Of a stretch of 64,000 nt of DNA, positions 21,635 to 32,364 are shown one piece after another. The stretch is taken from positions 1 through 64,000 of the forward strand of contig JAJEKV010000172.1 of NCBI GenBank assembly GCA_021234155.1. The letters are read 5' to 3'. A model generated the notes under the pieces. That model was not told where the DNA came from. It saw nothing but the letters and a program-made list of their open reading frames with translations, and searched no databases. Every line of letters starts with the position of its first letter. Positions within the stretch are counted from its first letter, which is position 1. The translations under genes were made by a program, and so were the position numbers. This stretch comes from Isoetes taiwanensis (taxonomy: Eukaryota; Streptophyta; Lycopodiopsida; Isoetales; Isoetaceae).

Positions 21635-22254
21635 GGGTTGCTGGACCAATTATTGACATGATAGTGAGAAAATTCAAGGTCACAGCAATGGAGCTCGTAA
21701 CATTGACTGATCCAAATGCAGAAGACTTTTACGAACTCTACAAGGGAGTGTGTTCTGATTATCATGTGGGTAATTTACTTAAGCTTTAAATTCTAAATAA
21801 TCATATGCCTATGAACCAATAATAATTGGACTTGTGCAGTTATAGCTTCTTTTAGTTGGTAAGGCTCTTATAACCTGAATGATATGTTTTAGAAATTACA
21901 GGCCATGGCTCATGAGCTAGCATCTGGGCTATTGCACTAGAAATCTGCGATAAGGACGAGCATGTGAATCCAGTAAATGCCTTTCGAGTGTTCTGTGGAC
22001 CGCCTGATCCTCAGTTAGCTCGAGCATTAAGGCCGCAAACGATTCGAGCACTATTTGGGATTAACAAGGTAATCACTGATCAACTCAAGATATCCTTTAC
22101 CTTCTTAATAATGGTGTTTATTATGCAGATAAAGAATGCAGTTCACTGCACAGACTTGCCAGAAGATGGCGTACAAGAAGCAATGTTTATTTTTACTCAT
22201 AATTTTAGGCCCATTGAAGATGCTCGGTTATATACCAATTATAACCTAAGATAA
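21635..22254 (+). pseudogene. NDK7: NDK7/NME7-type nucleoside diphosphate kinase, last three exons, frameshifted
   Basis: Three exons fit the second kinase domain of NME7, a protein of motile cilia and flagella. Exon 21635-21765 reads VAGPIIDMIVRKFKVTAMEL then DFYELYKGVCSDYH. Exon 21902-22068 reads AMAHELASG, then after a frame jump ALEICDKDE, AFRVFCGPPDPQLARALRP and TIRALFGINK. Exon 22129-22254 reads IKNAVHCTDLPEDGVQEAMF and ends at TAA. The catalytic His is kept in NAVHCTD. At SG/IALEI about four bases are missing where the family has SGPC, so the frame is broken; this is a pseudogene or an assembly indel. The last intron (22069-22128) is only 60 bases and has no stop in frame. The N-terminal half is not recognised upstream. 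Confidence 0.75.
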
Positions 22255-23160
22255 GAAGTGCAAACCTAAAATCATTATGTTGTAATCTACCCTTGTACAT
22301 TATTAGCCAGGTCAGTGATTGAATAAATACTGAAGATGCAATGGCTATTAGCGTTATGATTGTAATTCATGCTCTTGATTTGATAAGAGTGGAGATGCAC
22401 ACTCTGAGAATACAAATACAAAATGAAAAAATTGGAAGATCTACTTATTGTATTTATTGTTTGCGACCTTGTTTGCCTCTTCCGTTTTAGTGCAAAACAA
22501 TGTAGTTTTGGGATTTTGTGATGAAGACTCGTTTATTGTTGTGTTATGCAAATGTATCACTAAGAGGCCCTCATAATCGTGGTGCTTAAAAAGCAATTGG
22601 TATAAAATGGGAGCATATTGAAAAAAATTTGATAGAATGATGGATAAATTCTTCTCATTCTTGCATATAATTTAATCCATATTAAAGTCACACAAGAAAA
22701 TGTAGTGAATATTGTACATAAGAAGTTGACTTCAACTGAGCTAAGTTGACTTCATATGAGCTATGTCCTCTCATTTGATGAAACCCTTACAAGAACATTG
22801 CAATCACTCTCTTTCCAGCCTCTCTCCAATTTTTACAGCCCAGAATAAAAAGAAATATTGGAAAAAAGCCCATTTTCACAGCCTAGAATAAAAAGAAATA
22901 TTGGAAAAAAGCCCATCTCGATGGCAGACTAATGGTCGAGTCATTGGTTATGGACGAACTCCACACCCAAAACCCCTTGGCTAGGTTGTAATGAAGGCAC
23001 GAGTAAAAAAAGATTCGGAAGACAAACATCTTTCATTGCAAAGTGGGATATTATAAGCCTCATTGACTATTTGATCCATGAGGGATCTATATGAAACAAC
23101 AGTGAGAATCTCATGGTTGTTGGCCACAACACCCATCTATCCCATCAGGGAACACATGAA
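22255..23160. other. Intergenic, small tandem duplications
   Basis: AAGTTGACTTCA with ACTGAGCTA/ATGAGCTA is duplicated at 22725-22765 (21-bp period). ACAGCC(C/T)AGAATAAAAAGAA followed by ATATTGGAAAAAAGCCCAT is duplicated at 22835-22915 (about 45-bp period). No gene was seen. Confidence 0.6.
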
Positions 23161-23290
23161 TAAAATATGTGGGTTCAAATCCTACCCATCTATCTTACAA
23201 GCATAGGAACACATGGCAATACATGTTCTTAAATCGATCTATCCTAATGGCATATGAACACATGGCAATAGTGAGGATTCAAATCCTACA
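23150..23290 (+). repeat. tRNA-like (SINE-type) B-box repeats
   Basis: GTGGGTTCAAATCCTAC at 23169-23185 is a T-arm/B-box with paired stem. A second, GAGGATTCAAATCCTAC, lies at 23273-23289. GAACACATG(G)(C)AATA recurs at about 23150, 23208 and 23258, which gives short degenerate repeats. These look like SINE or decayed tRNA remnants; no full cloverleaf could be drawn. Confidence 0.45.
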
Positions 23291-23394
23291 TGTTCTTAGA
23301 TTCATACATGATCCAAGCAGAATTATAGGCAATAAGCGAGTTGATGACAAGAGGATTGGAAAAGAGAAATGTTCCTAGCAGCCTTGGCCGCCAC

Positions 23395-23541
23395 GATAAA
23401 TTTCTTGTAGATTTAAATTACAAGTAATTTTTGTAATTAGTTGCTGCTCTCTTTTGTGTTTGGGTCCCATAGGCCAGTCGGTCTCCATGGGCGCTAAAAA
23501 TCTATTCTATTCTATTCTATTCTATTCTATTCTATTCTATT
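23395..23541 (+). mobile_element. LINE 3' UTR fragment with (TCTAT)8 tail
   Basis: Only the last 110 bases of a LINE are left. The end TCCCATAGGCCAGTCGGTCT followed by CCATGGGCGCTAAAAA (23465-23500) matches 26567-26602 and 54673-54709 and is followed by about eight TCTAT units. This strong 5' truncation leaves no coding sequence. Confidence 0.7.
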
Positions 23542-23848
23542 AACTTTAAGGGGGTGGTTCCTTCAACCACACTACTTAAATTATTTTCTAAATACTGATG
23601 TATTTTACTTAGAAGGCAGAGGAATGCATGATGACAAATAACTACTTGAGAAGATCCTAGGCCCCGATCTTGGGGCATCTCTTTGTTGAAACCTTGTGTT
23701 TATGAGTGCACTCTTAAGTTGTGTTTTGTTAAAGGACTTCGGTCCTATGATATATATTTGTAATCTTGTGTTCCCTTCAATCAGTAAGAGTTACCTTTTG
23801 TAAATTCAGTGTCCACTAACTCTAATCTTCGAGGGACATCATTAATCC

Positions 23849-23858
23849 TTGGGGGAAA
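23849..23858 (+). promoter_or_regulatory. Polypurine tract
   Basis: TTGGGGGAAA directly precedes the LTR start TGTGAC, the position of the plus-strand primer in LTR retrotransposons. Confidence 0.6.
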
Positions 23859-24878
23859 TGTGACATTCTAGGTATTTATATGGTATATGTACGCATACCA
23901 TGACACGTCACCAGTATTTAACTAGACCCCTAAGGGTCAATAGGGGATAACTTGGGTTCACTTAAAATGGATTTTATTAGCTATGCTAATAAAATTAGTG
24001 GATAATTAACCTAATTATGCTAATTAGGTTATAGTTAGTTAAATGGCACCAATAGAGGAGCGCTACCTGGCCCAACTCGATTGGCCAAGTGGGACTTGCC
24101 AATTTGAGAAGAGAAATAGGGGTCCTACCCCCATTTCTGTCCCAAAATCGATTTGGGAAGGGAAGAGGAGGAGCAGCTACCAGTTCTTGCCAACAGACCT
24201 GAAGAATGGAGACTTTCCGTGATAATGGCTCCAACCAAGAGACTGGTTAGTCCCTAGATAGCTTGTATCTCCGCTAACATTTCTTTGAATAGATGGAATG
24301 GTTAAATTCTCTTTCATATGTTATTATGATGATGATGGATACTTGGATGATGTTTATATTCTTTCTTTTTGCTCCCTCTGTGTATTGGAATTAAGGAAAG
24401 GGTAGAGACCTGAAAGCCTCCTAGAACTAGAGATGTTTCTAGCTAGACCCCTTAATACCCAATAATTGCGGCCTGTGCACAAGAGCCAACCTGGCTGTGG
24501 ATGCTATGATGTGGTTCAGCACCAAACAACGGACACAATTGGTGAAGCGGGGTGGAGCCTTGCTGAGTGTGGCTATTGTGGCTCCTACAGTGTGCTAGGC
24601 TTATAGTCTGTCACTGTGTGTGGGCCGGGTATGGATCTAACACCTCTTGGGTCGTAGGATATGGCCTTTATAGACGTTCTTGACTTTGCGTAGATTCAGA
24701 AGGGTAAGTCGGGTACAGATACGGGTGCTGCAGGTGTGGCAGGTATCCTCTAGCACACCCATGAAACCGTTGTGATCCGGGAGGGGAAGCTTCTCCAACG
24801 GCATCTTTTAGAAGCTTGTGTTGATTTTCTCGTATCGCACTTGAAGGTACATGATGCCAAAGCATACTTTATACTGCA
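23859..24878 (+). mobile_element. Ty3/gypsy-type LTR (3' LTR remnant)
   Basis: It starts TGTGACATTCTAGGTATTTA after a polypurine tract. Its beginning matches the LTR start on the minus strand at 59446. Its later part (about 24560-24878, with GGGTAAGTCGGGTACAGATA, CACACCCATGAAACC and GTGATCC) matches the reverse complement of about 63440-63760, the LTR at the right end of the window. So one LTR family is present three times. The 3' limit is where the similarity fades. No integrase or RT lies next to it, so this is a remnant of a 3' end. Confidence 0.65.
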
Positions 24879-25736
24879 ATTTTTTACAAAGAATGCTATG
24901 TTAAAGTTTTGGTGTTTGATACAATAATACTTGAAGGTTTGCTTAAAGACTTGCGTTTGCATGCATGGGTCTAGAGCAGATTTACGGCATTTTAGGTTTA
25001 GCTTAATTTCTTAAAGAGAAGGTTTCAAGATTGATGCCAGATAAAGGTTTCAAAAAAAACCCCTGTCGTTAGGACTGAGAGACATGTATTTTAGAGTGGT
25101 CATAGCGCATGTTCAACATTCTATCATGTAATATTAATTTGTAGAATAAGAGACTATTCTGGTCTTGTCTTGTGTAATAAGGTGGGGTGTTCTCTCTGAT
25201 CTTATATTTTTTCTTGCAAGCATCATTTTCATATGGAAGTCTTCCCGTTTTGACATGGTGGTTGGAAGCCTTTATTTGTTGTGATTTTGTCGATTTTTTA
25301 ATGTTAATATTCATTGTTGATTTGAACCTTAGGATTGTGTGATGCTAGCTAGATTTTTTACTTTGTTCTATTTTGTGCAATTAGTTCCGTTAGTTATAGT
25401 TTTATCTTCAACTCAATATGTCTGCAGATGATTCCCACTGACAGTGAACAAACAGTGATCAATTTGTTTTAAACAGTGATCAGTTCATTAACAGGGCAGA
25501 AAACTGCTTAATTGCCCATGCAAACCTTTGCAATTGTCATAAGACCAAATTTTGCATGTTGCCATAAACATCCTATGTATGTTGTTATTCATGGAGGTAT
25601 ATTGTTGGGAGCATTTGATAAAGTTGCTAGTCTACACTCAGGTTATATAACATGCAAGTACGAGGTTATATATGCGCTTTATGAAATGGAGACTGGTGCT
25701 AAAACAATAAAAAAAAAATAAAAAAATAATAATAAA
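24879..25736. other. AT-rich intergenic, nothing recognised
   Basis: Open frames are short and lack motifs. An A-rich run (25706-25736) closes the stretch directly before the hairpin repeat. Confidence 0.5.
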
Positions 25737-25808
25737 CAAGGTGCTGCGCACGGAGGGTTGCCCTCCGTGGCCTGAGGGTGAAGTGGCTTAAATCATACTT
25801 CACCCTCA
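25737..25808 (+). repeat. Double-hairpin repeat, copy 1
   Basis: Bases 25737-25802 match the reverse complement of 51740-51805 at 64 of 66 positions. The unit holds a perfect hairpin (CACGGAGGG at 25749-25757, loop TTG, CCCTCCGTG). In this copy there is a second stem: TGAGGGTGAAGT at 25773-25784 with ACTTCACCCTCA at 25797-25808. An A-rich tract precedes it. I do not recognise the family; read on the other strand it ends in a T run like a Pol III terminator. Confidence 0.8.
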
Positions 25809-26190
25809 AGACCCAGCTGTATACTCGTCAAGCTTGTTATTCCAAATATTTGGTTTGCAAATTTGCAATCAAGATCTTTGCTTAAAGGAAAATTATGTCC
25901 ATGATAGAACAAGGGAAAACATTCGTTCACTGTCCCATGCATCATGTTCAATGCTTTGATTGAGATCAAGGATATTGCTGCAGGGCTCCTATTAACAAAA
26001 TGCAGATTTCGGCCTGCATTAAACAGGCCTTGCAAGGACTTCTATTGAAGAACAAAACAAAATTTATATTAGTGTACATGATGCCTTCATTTAAAACCTA
26101 AAGTTGCAACCTGCAATTGTCAAATATTTGTCACTTGGTTTATATTAGATCTAGATGTTCCTGAGCTTGTAGCTATTGCATCAATTCACA

Positions 26191-26625
26191 GGGGGTCCCA
26201 CAGGCTATGGATTGAGACAGGTAGATGGGAGCGGCCGCAATTGCCGCGAGAAGCGAGACTATGTGCCTTGAAGATGAAAGCCATACTCTTCTGAGTTGCC
26301 CTGCTTTTGAGATAGTCCGAAATCATTTTTTGACTTTAGCATTCCATTCCACGCTTCCACAACTTCTCAGAGCACCACCTGTGCATGACTTGGCATTATA
26401 CATACTTGAGGTTCTAGATAAACGTCTGCAATTACTGAGCCCCCAGTAGTCACTATCTCCGTTTGTCTAGTATCATCATTACTGCAAAGGTTTTTCCCTT
26501 GAAAACCTTTCGAGGCAGGGGTTTTTTAATCCTAGTAGTAATGATTGTACTAGCCCATTGTATGGGTCCCATGACCTATTGGTCTCCATGGACGTTAAAA
26601 AAACTATTCTATTCTATTCTATTCT
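26191..26625 (+). mobile_element. LINE 3' fragment with CTATT tail
   Basis: The start reads SHRLWIETGRWERPQLPREA and then, after a frame change, CLEDESHTLLSCPAFEIVRN: the Cys/His knuckle of the same LINE family seen at 27.5 and 54.3 kb. The coding part ends at 26447-26449. The 3' UTR carries the conserved end GGTCTCCATGGACGTTAAAA (26581-26600) and a short ATTCT tail to 26625. Confidence 0.7.
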
Positions 26626-27229
26626 TAAGAAATGGTTCTTGGAATGCCATATTTCTGACTTGGAATGTAATAATATGTCTCCAGATCCTTCAAGGATGTT
26701 GCTAACTATTCACTGACATCAGAGCAATCTCTGCCTCCTCGGTTTGTTCCTCAAATTTAGAAATATGTTGGTCGATATGCTCATTCAATGACATGAAATC
26801 AGATACAAGCTTCAGAAGAGAATCTGTAGCTTGTGCCTGCAAGCCAAAATAATAGCAGCCACATAAACATATTGCATTGAATGCTCATAAAAGCTAGCAG
26901 AAAATACTAAGTATAAAAAAACATATCCTCTCTCTAGTCATCTAAATAGATGTGGCATTGATAATTCCATCCTTCTTCCCATAAAAATTAACAAGAAGGC
27001 TTTTGAATGCATATTTTAACCCTTAGTATAAAGATAAACCAAAAATTTGTCAAAGAAACATGAATATAACTGACGATAGTATGTGCCCTCTGGCATGCCC
27101 GGTCGCACAATGTCCAGCTTGTTACGAGCCATTGCGATGGTGCAAGTTACATCATGAGATATTGTGGTACATGTCAAGACCGTGTCGAGGACATAGCTCG
27201 GTATGCATATCTATCACCTCTTGAAGATA
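26626..27229. other. Intergenic, nothing recognised
   Basis: No motif, repeat or long frame was seen between the two LINE fragments. Confidence 0.5.
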
Positions 27230-28050
27230 TGATCCCACCAACGTGCATCCATAACCTCCTAGAGGTATGACCCCAACAAACCCACTGACGCCGTATTCAA
27301 TAACTCATGCAACAGTTGGACAGGCACTAGTAATCGAACATATCGCTCTCTGATATGGGCAAATGCTGGGCAGATATGGAGGGCATGACACTCATCCTCA
27401 ATGGCGCCCTGGTGGCAACACTGGCAAAGCCTTTGCTCTCGTGCTTCCCGAGCCCAACGTCCTATCTCAATGCGGAGGCGATGTGCACCCGTGCGAATGG
27501 AAGCTATAAGTTTGCGCTTCTTCATGGGCAACTGGGTGTACAAGTACTGGTGTGGGCCTCTCGTGAGCCTGGGATTGACTTGCTGCTGATAGTGTGCCAG
27601 CTTAACATGCGTCAGAGCATCTGCATCCCAGAGCTTGCGAAGGAAGGTAGCATCTAGGTACAACTTAAGTGCCTTGTGATCTTTCTTTGTCCTGACATGT
27701 ACGCACCTGTTTGCCTGTAACACCCCAGCGTGAGAACCACTGAGCTTGCTTGTCCTTCCAGCAGGCTTTCAGGCATTGAGGACCCATCGCCATGGCCAAA
27801 GCAAGATTGGGCAAACGTGTATCACCCATAGCGACCACCTTCTGGAAGTAAATGATATGGCGTTCCAATGCAGCCCGTTGAAGGGGTAGAAAACCTGTCT
27901 CCTGGAGTAGGATCTGGTATGGAACTGTGGACTTTACCCCAAGGGCTCGTGCCAAGAAGGCTTTCTGCACCTGCTCGAGGTTAATGAAAAATATGAATGC
28001 AAGAATCCTATCATGCCTAAGGCCTGCATGTCGTCTCGGCATAAGGAATG
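27230..28050 (-). mobile_element. LINE ORF2 C-terminal fragment
   Basis: The minus strand reads first LEQVQKAFLARALGVKSTVP and YQILLQETGFLPLQRAA, then PQCLKACWKDKQAQWFSRWG. After a frame change it reads AHRLRIEIGRWAREAREQRL, CQCCHQGAIEDECHALHICP and AFAHIRERYV, a complete-looking Cys/His knuckle. The same order occurs at 53.7-54.4 kb (plus) and partly at 34.7-35.5 kb (minus). No RT core or tail was found, so it is an internal fragment cut at both ends. Confidence 0.75.
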
Positions 28051-28199
28051 GCTATATTCCCATTATAGCCACAGACGAATGCGCCCTATCATGAATGCCT
28101 ATATGCCTAGTTCCCCACCTAAGATGCATGTAATCCAGCCCCTAAAATGATCCATGTCAGATCTCTCTCCTATGATCCAGCCGGATTCATAACACAATG

Positions 28200-29700
28200 C
28201 TTACCATTAGCGTTGGAGGTGATCGCATCTTGCATGGTTCGGCCCTGGCATTCTCTCATAATGTCTGGTAAGTCTTATCCAAATCCGCTTTGAGAACCCA
28301 TGTTGCGTCTTATGTGGATAAGTGTTTTTACTTAACCAAGTATTGCAAGATTTGAGTGCGACGGGTTTGCTTATAAGCGCGATCAAGAGAGCTTCAGGCA
28401 CAATCTCCAACTAATCCTCGGTCATCTCTAGAAGTGTTGTTGTGTCGAGAACTTCTTCTGGATCAGGATGATGCTTCTTGAGAAGACTTACATGGAAAAC
28501 TTTATGGATCTTCAAATGTGTGGGTAGATCCAACCAGTAGGCTTGAGAACCTATCCTTTCGGTTATCTGAAAAGGTCCCGCCTTCTAGGTGCAAGCTTCT
28601 TACAATTGCCAACCTTAAGTTTGGCTTGCTTCACCTTAATCTTTAGCCATACCGAATCACCGAATTGGAATTCTTGTGGTGTTCGATGTCGGTCGGCAAG
28701 ATTCTTTTTCCAAGCTCTTGCAGCCAACAAATATGCTCGAACTTCTTCGACTAGTGCCGATATATCTGTAAGCAGTTGTTGAGAGACTTCCACTTTGGAA
28801 ACCGGATTATGCCACGTGTCTGGAGTAAGGCATTGATAGCTATAATTGATCATGAAAGGAGACATCCTTGAGGACTCTTGTCTAGTGCTGTTATAGACAA
28901 ACTCCACCAAGTGGATGTAATCTGCCCATTGAGATTGCTTGTTCCAAAAATAGTTATATAGTATATCTTCAATTATGCGATTGGTATGCTCTATTTGACC
29001 ATCTGTCTGCGGATGATAAGCTGTGCTCATGGCAAGCTTAGTTTGAATAGTGCTAAAGAAATCTTTCCAGAATGCACTAACAAACTTAGGGTCCCAATTC
29101 GATATAATGGTACGAGGCATCCAATGAAGGCGAAATACCTCCTTGGTAAACAACAAGGCAGTATCCAATGCAGTGTCCATGGTATGACATGGCAAAAAGT
29201 GTGCCATCTTAGAAAGTTTGTTGACCACCACCATTAAGGCATCAAAACCTCTAAAGATGCGCGGAAGCCCCACAATAAAATCCATGGTAATAACTTCCCA
29301 TTTTGCATTGGGGATCTCTACGGGTTGCAGTTTTCCTGGAATATGCAACTGCTCAGCCTTCATTTGCTGACAGATTTGACATTGCTTAATATATCTGGCA
29401 ATTTGCTTCTTCATCCCTGGCCAGAAATAGCTGGAGCGGATCTTGAAATATATCTTCATAAATCCTGCATGTCCCGCTATAGGGCTGTTATGTGTATCAT
29501 GGAGAATGAGCTTGCGAACTCCTGATGTCTCGGGAACACATAACTTATCCTTGTAATAAGCTTCCTTTTTATAGCGGCAGAAAGCCTCCCTCTCCTTGTC
29601 AGTTCTGGCTTTCCTTAGATAAACTTTGCCATATCTCTTGGAATTCTGGATCTATAGGAAGAGCCTGCTGTATCTGCTTATGATGTAGCTCTTACAGAAA
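28200..29700 (-). mobile_element. Ty3/gypsy integrase fragment with degenerate chromodomain
   Basis: Read on the minus strand: ELHHKQIQQALPIDPEFQEI (about 29690) comes first. Then YYKDKLCVPETSGVRKLILH, DTHNSPIAGHAGFMK and CQICQQMK form the HHCC zinc finger of integrase. The core gives MDFIVGLPRIFRGFDALMVV (first Asp), IISNWDPKFVSAFWKDFF (second Asp; consensus SDRDP is changed to SNWDP) and YHPQTDGQIEHTNRIIED (catalytic Glu changed to Gln-Ile-Glu context). The C-terminal GPFQITERIGSQAYWLDLP and VFHVSLLKKHHPDPEEVL are typical of chromoviruses. A stop at about 28413 precedes a weak chromodomain-like end. No LTR, RT or RNase H is attached. Confidence 0.85.
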
Positions 29701-31265
29701 AAAATAGAAGACGCAAACTCTTATCCACAAAACAATGTGCTGCATGTATAATGTTTTTCTTCTACATTGAAGGCAGGTAATAGACTATCTTTTGCATGTG
29801 TTCTCTGCACAAGATTATTCTTATGTGGATTTCTGATAGGCCATGTGCCTAATATTTGTCACTATGTTACTGTATTGTTTTAAATCAAATAATTTTTTTT
29901 TGTATAAATAAGGATTGACCTCTGTATGTCCTTCGTATTTTCTACGGGCATTGTGCATCACAGAAAATAGAGAGTGCTTGCATGGGATTTGAAACCATGG
30001 GAGAAACATAATCCATTTTTTTTTGCTTCTTCAAAGTGGATAATCTGCAAAAAAACTGGATGAAAAAAATGCCACCCTGCTATTTCGGCGTTTTTAGCAA
30101 CAAATTAAAACATGAAACTTTCTTTCGATGCTTCTTTGACTTTTTTCTGCCGGAAACTTACCTAAAAATCTTTTGGAATGCCAGGAATAGCAGGGAGGCG
30201 ATTTTTTCGTCACGAAATTCTTGCCGGGGCAAAATTTCAGGGCTCGCGGCTGCCACCGCTTGCCAGGGCTTTTTCCATGAAATTTTGACCTGGCAAAAAT
30301 TACCTGTTCCAAACGTCAATTGCTGCCATCACAATTGCCAGCATAATAAGAGGCCAAAATGAATGGAAAAAGGCAAAGAAGCTCAGCTATGGCAACCCAA
30401 AAGCTCGTGTTTGTTCTCTGCTTTGCCTTTGCAAGCCAAACATTGGCAAATAAAATCCGGCGGGCAGTCGCTCAATTATGAGGCCCAGATTCTACTGGCG
30501 TCAATTGATGCCTAGAAGTTGAAGATAGGCCAATCTGGTTTGAGCATCCAAAATTTATCTTTTTCTCTCCGATTCCACTAATGGAGGTATTTGAGCATCA
30601 GACTTTGCTTCGGAGAAGGACGTGGATGCTATAAATAGCTGCTTAACTGTCAGGGGATTCCTCCCGTCTTTTTGCAGCAACAACAATTGCCACTCTCTGG
30701 ATCTTGACACGAATCAAAACAACGGAGTAGATCTTGTTGTGGAAGAACTACCTTTGTCGTAGTGGAATCATACAATCTTGTTAGAGTAGATATTTCTTTA
30801 AGGCATTTGATACCACAGAGGTAACTGCCACTTCCGGCAGTGGAATCTGGGCCTAAGACAAAGGTAGTGGACAATCTCGCCAAATTTGTTGTTGCCAAAT
30901 TTGTTGTATAGGGAATGGAGGTTTGGACTCCATTCCCGATTTTGCAGATGGGTCCCACGATCGACATTAACCAGGAACAGGAAAAAATAAAGGTCGAATC
31001 TTGGTAGAAAGAGTATTAGAATTTGAATCTGGCAAAAATAGAGGTCGGATTTTAGCAAGAACAGATTTTAGAATAGACCTGGTAAAAATAGAGCTCTGAT
31101 TAGCAAAACAGAGTTTTAAAGGTCGAATCTGGCAGAGCTTTACCTGCAAAGAACGATTAACCCTGTGGTTGAACGATTAGCCTTATGGTTGAACGAAAAA
31201 TGAATAACCCTACTGATCTGAACATGATAGAGTTTGAAGAATCGTGAAGAACTGGCGGCGAAGAA
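29701..31265. other. Noncoding stretch with short degenerate repeats
   Basis: A 108-codon plus frame at 30036-30362 and a 105-codon minus frame at 30650-30967 show no motif that I know. At 30975-31135 a degenerate repeat of roughly 55 bases recurs, with the elements GGTCGAATCT, CTGGCAAAAATAGAG and TTTTAG. ATTAACCCTGTGGTTGAACG is nearly repeated at 31155-31195. Confidence 0.4.
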
Positions 31266-31335
31266 CCTAACCTAACCTAACCTAACCTAACCTAACCTAA
31301 CCTAACCTAACCTAACCTAACCTAACCTAACCTAA
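31266..31335. repeat. (CCTAA)14 telomere-like pentamer tract
   Basis: Fourteen perfect CCTAA units (TTAGG on the other strand). The pentamer equals the arthropod-type telomere repeat; land-plant telomeres are usually CCCTAAA. It is interior to the window and flanked by unrelated DNA, so it is an interstitial microsatellite. Confidence 0.95.
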
Positions 31336-32350
31336 CCTAACATGTGGACCCGATCGCGCATAATGAACGAACTCTATTTCCATTCCGCAATAATACCTGA
31401 TGCCATGTGTTGTCGTAGCAATGGTCGCCAGGGAATAAAGACGACCCTATTTCTATTTTGCACTTCAACTTTCCCTTAAGGCCTTAATTTCGGCGCAGTT
31501 TTCTCTTAGTTTTGACAACTTGATGGGCTTCATCGATGCGTGTAAAAAATTTTGTTGTCGCATGGCGCCAGCTCGGCTCCAACTCAACATACATTTGACT
31601 TAAAATTTTGATCCTATCAAATCATATGATTATGCCATCATAGGACCCTATGATGCCAATATAGAGGGGGCTTTTCCTTCCTTGCTCTCATTCCATGCTT
31701 TCCATCCCAAAGCCTCACTCTTGGAAAAATATCGATCCCACTACCAAGCCAAATTTCTTTGCCAATTTTTTCACTCAATTTTTTCAACTCCAAACTAACA
31801 AGCACATTTTGATCTACCTATGCCTTGCTTTCTTTGCAACTATATGTGACCATTTCTTGATTTTCCAAATTTTCTTCTATTTAAGTTGGACCTGAGACAC
31901 CAAATTCCTATATTGGTTGAGGCACAACGAAAGGAAGTGAGAAGCGGTGAGATATTTTCCCAAAGTCATCCTTTTTAGAGATGGTACATCTAGGTTATAT
32001 AAAACAAAATTCTTGGTGCAAAATGCAAGTTATATAGTTGAAAATTTTGCGCCCATCAACATTTTTAAAGGAGAGTTCACTAACAAGGACCCACAAAATA
32101 AAGACATTCAAGACATGGGAAGAAAAGCAATGGAAGACTTTAGTTTCCAAATGGTAAGACATGTTGTGTGCACCGAAGTTTTATTTATTTAGTTTTAGGA
32201 ATTTATATTCTAGAATAAGGCAGTCACATATGGGAGTTCATTTCTGATTATTGGGGATATAACATGATGTTTGACAAGGCAATTTGTGCCAAGCTGGGGT
32301 TGTAATCTCGTTTGCTAACCATTAGCTCAAGATGGTGTTTTTACAAATGG
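31336..32350. other. AT-rich stretch, nothing recognised
   Basis: An 81-codon frame at 31947-32192 has no motif. No repeat was seen. The right part is the target of the LINE inserted at 32365. Confidence 0.4.
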
Positions 32351-32364
32351 CAAAACGATTTTCT
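32351..32364. repeat. Left 14-bp target-site duplication
   Basis: CAAAACGATTTTCT is repeated exactly at 33694-33707 and brackets the minus-strand LINE. Confidence 0.85.

Noticed and set aside
23501-23541. CRISPR-like or satellite array.
   Set aside because: It is a plain pentamer microsatellite placed exactly at the end of a LINE 3' UTR.
30790-30830. TGGTATCAAATGCC on the minus strand as an LTR-element primer-binding site.
   Set aside because: Only the first eight bases fit the initiator-tRNA type site, and no LTR pair or polypurine tract could be found nearby.
31266-31335. A true chromosome end.
   Set aside because: The tract is short, interior and flanked on both sides by unrelated sequence.
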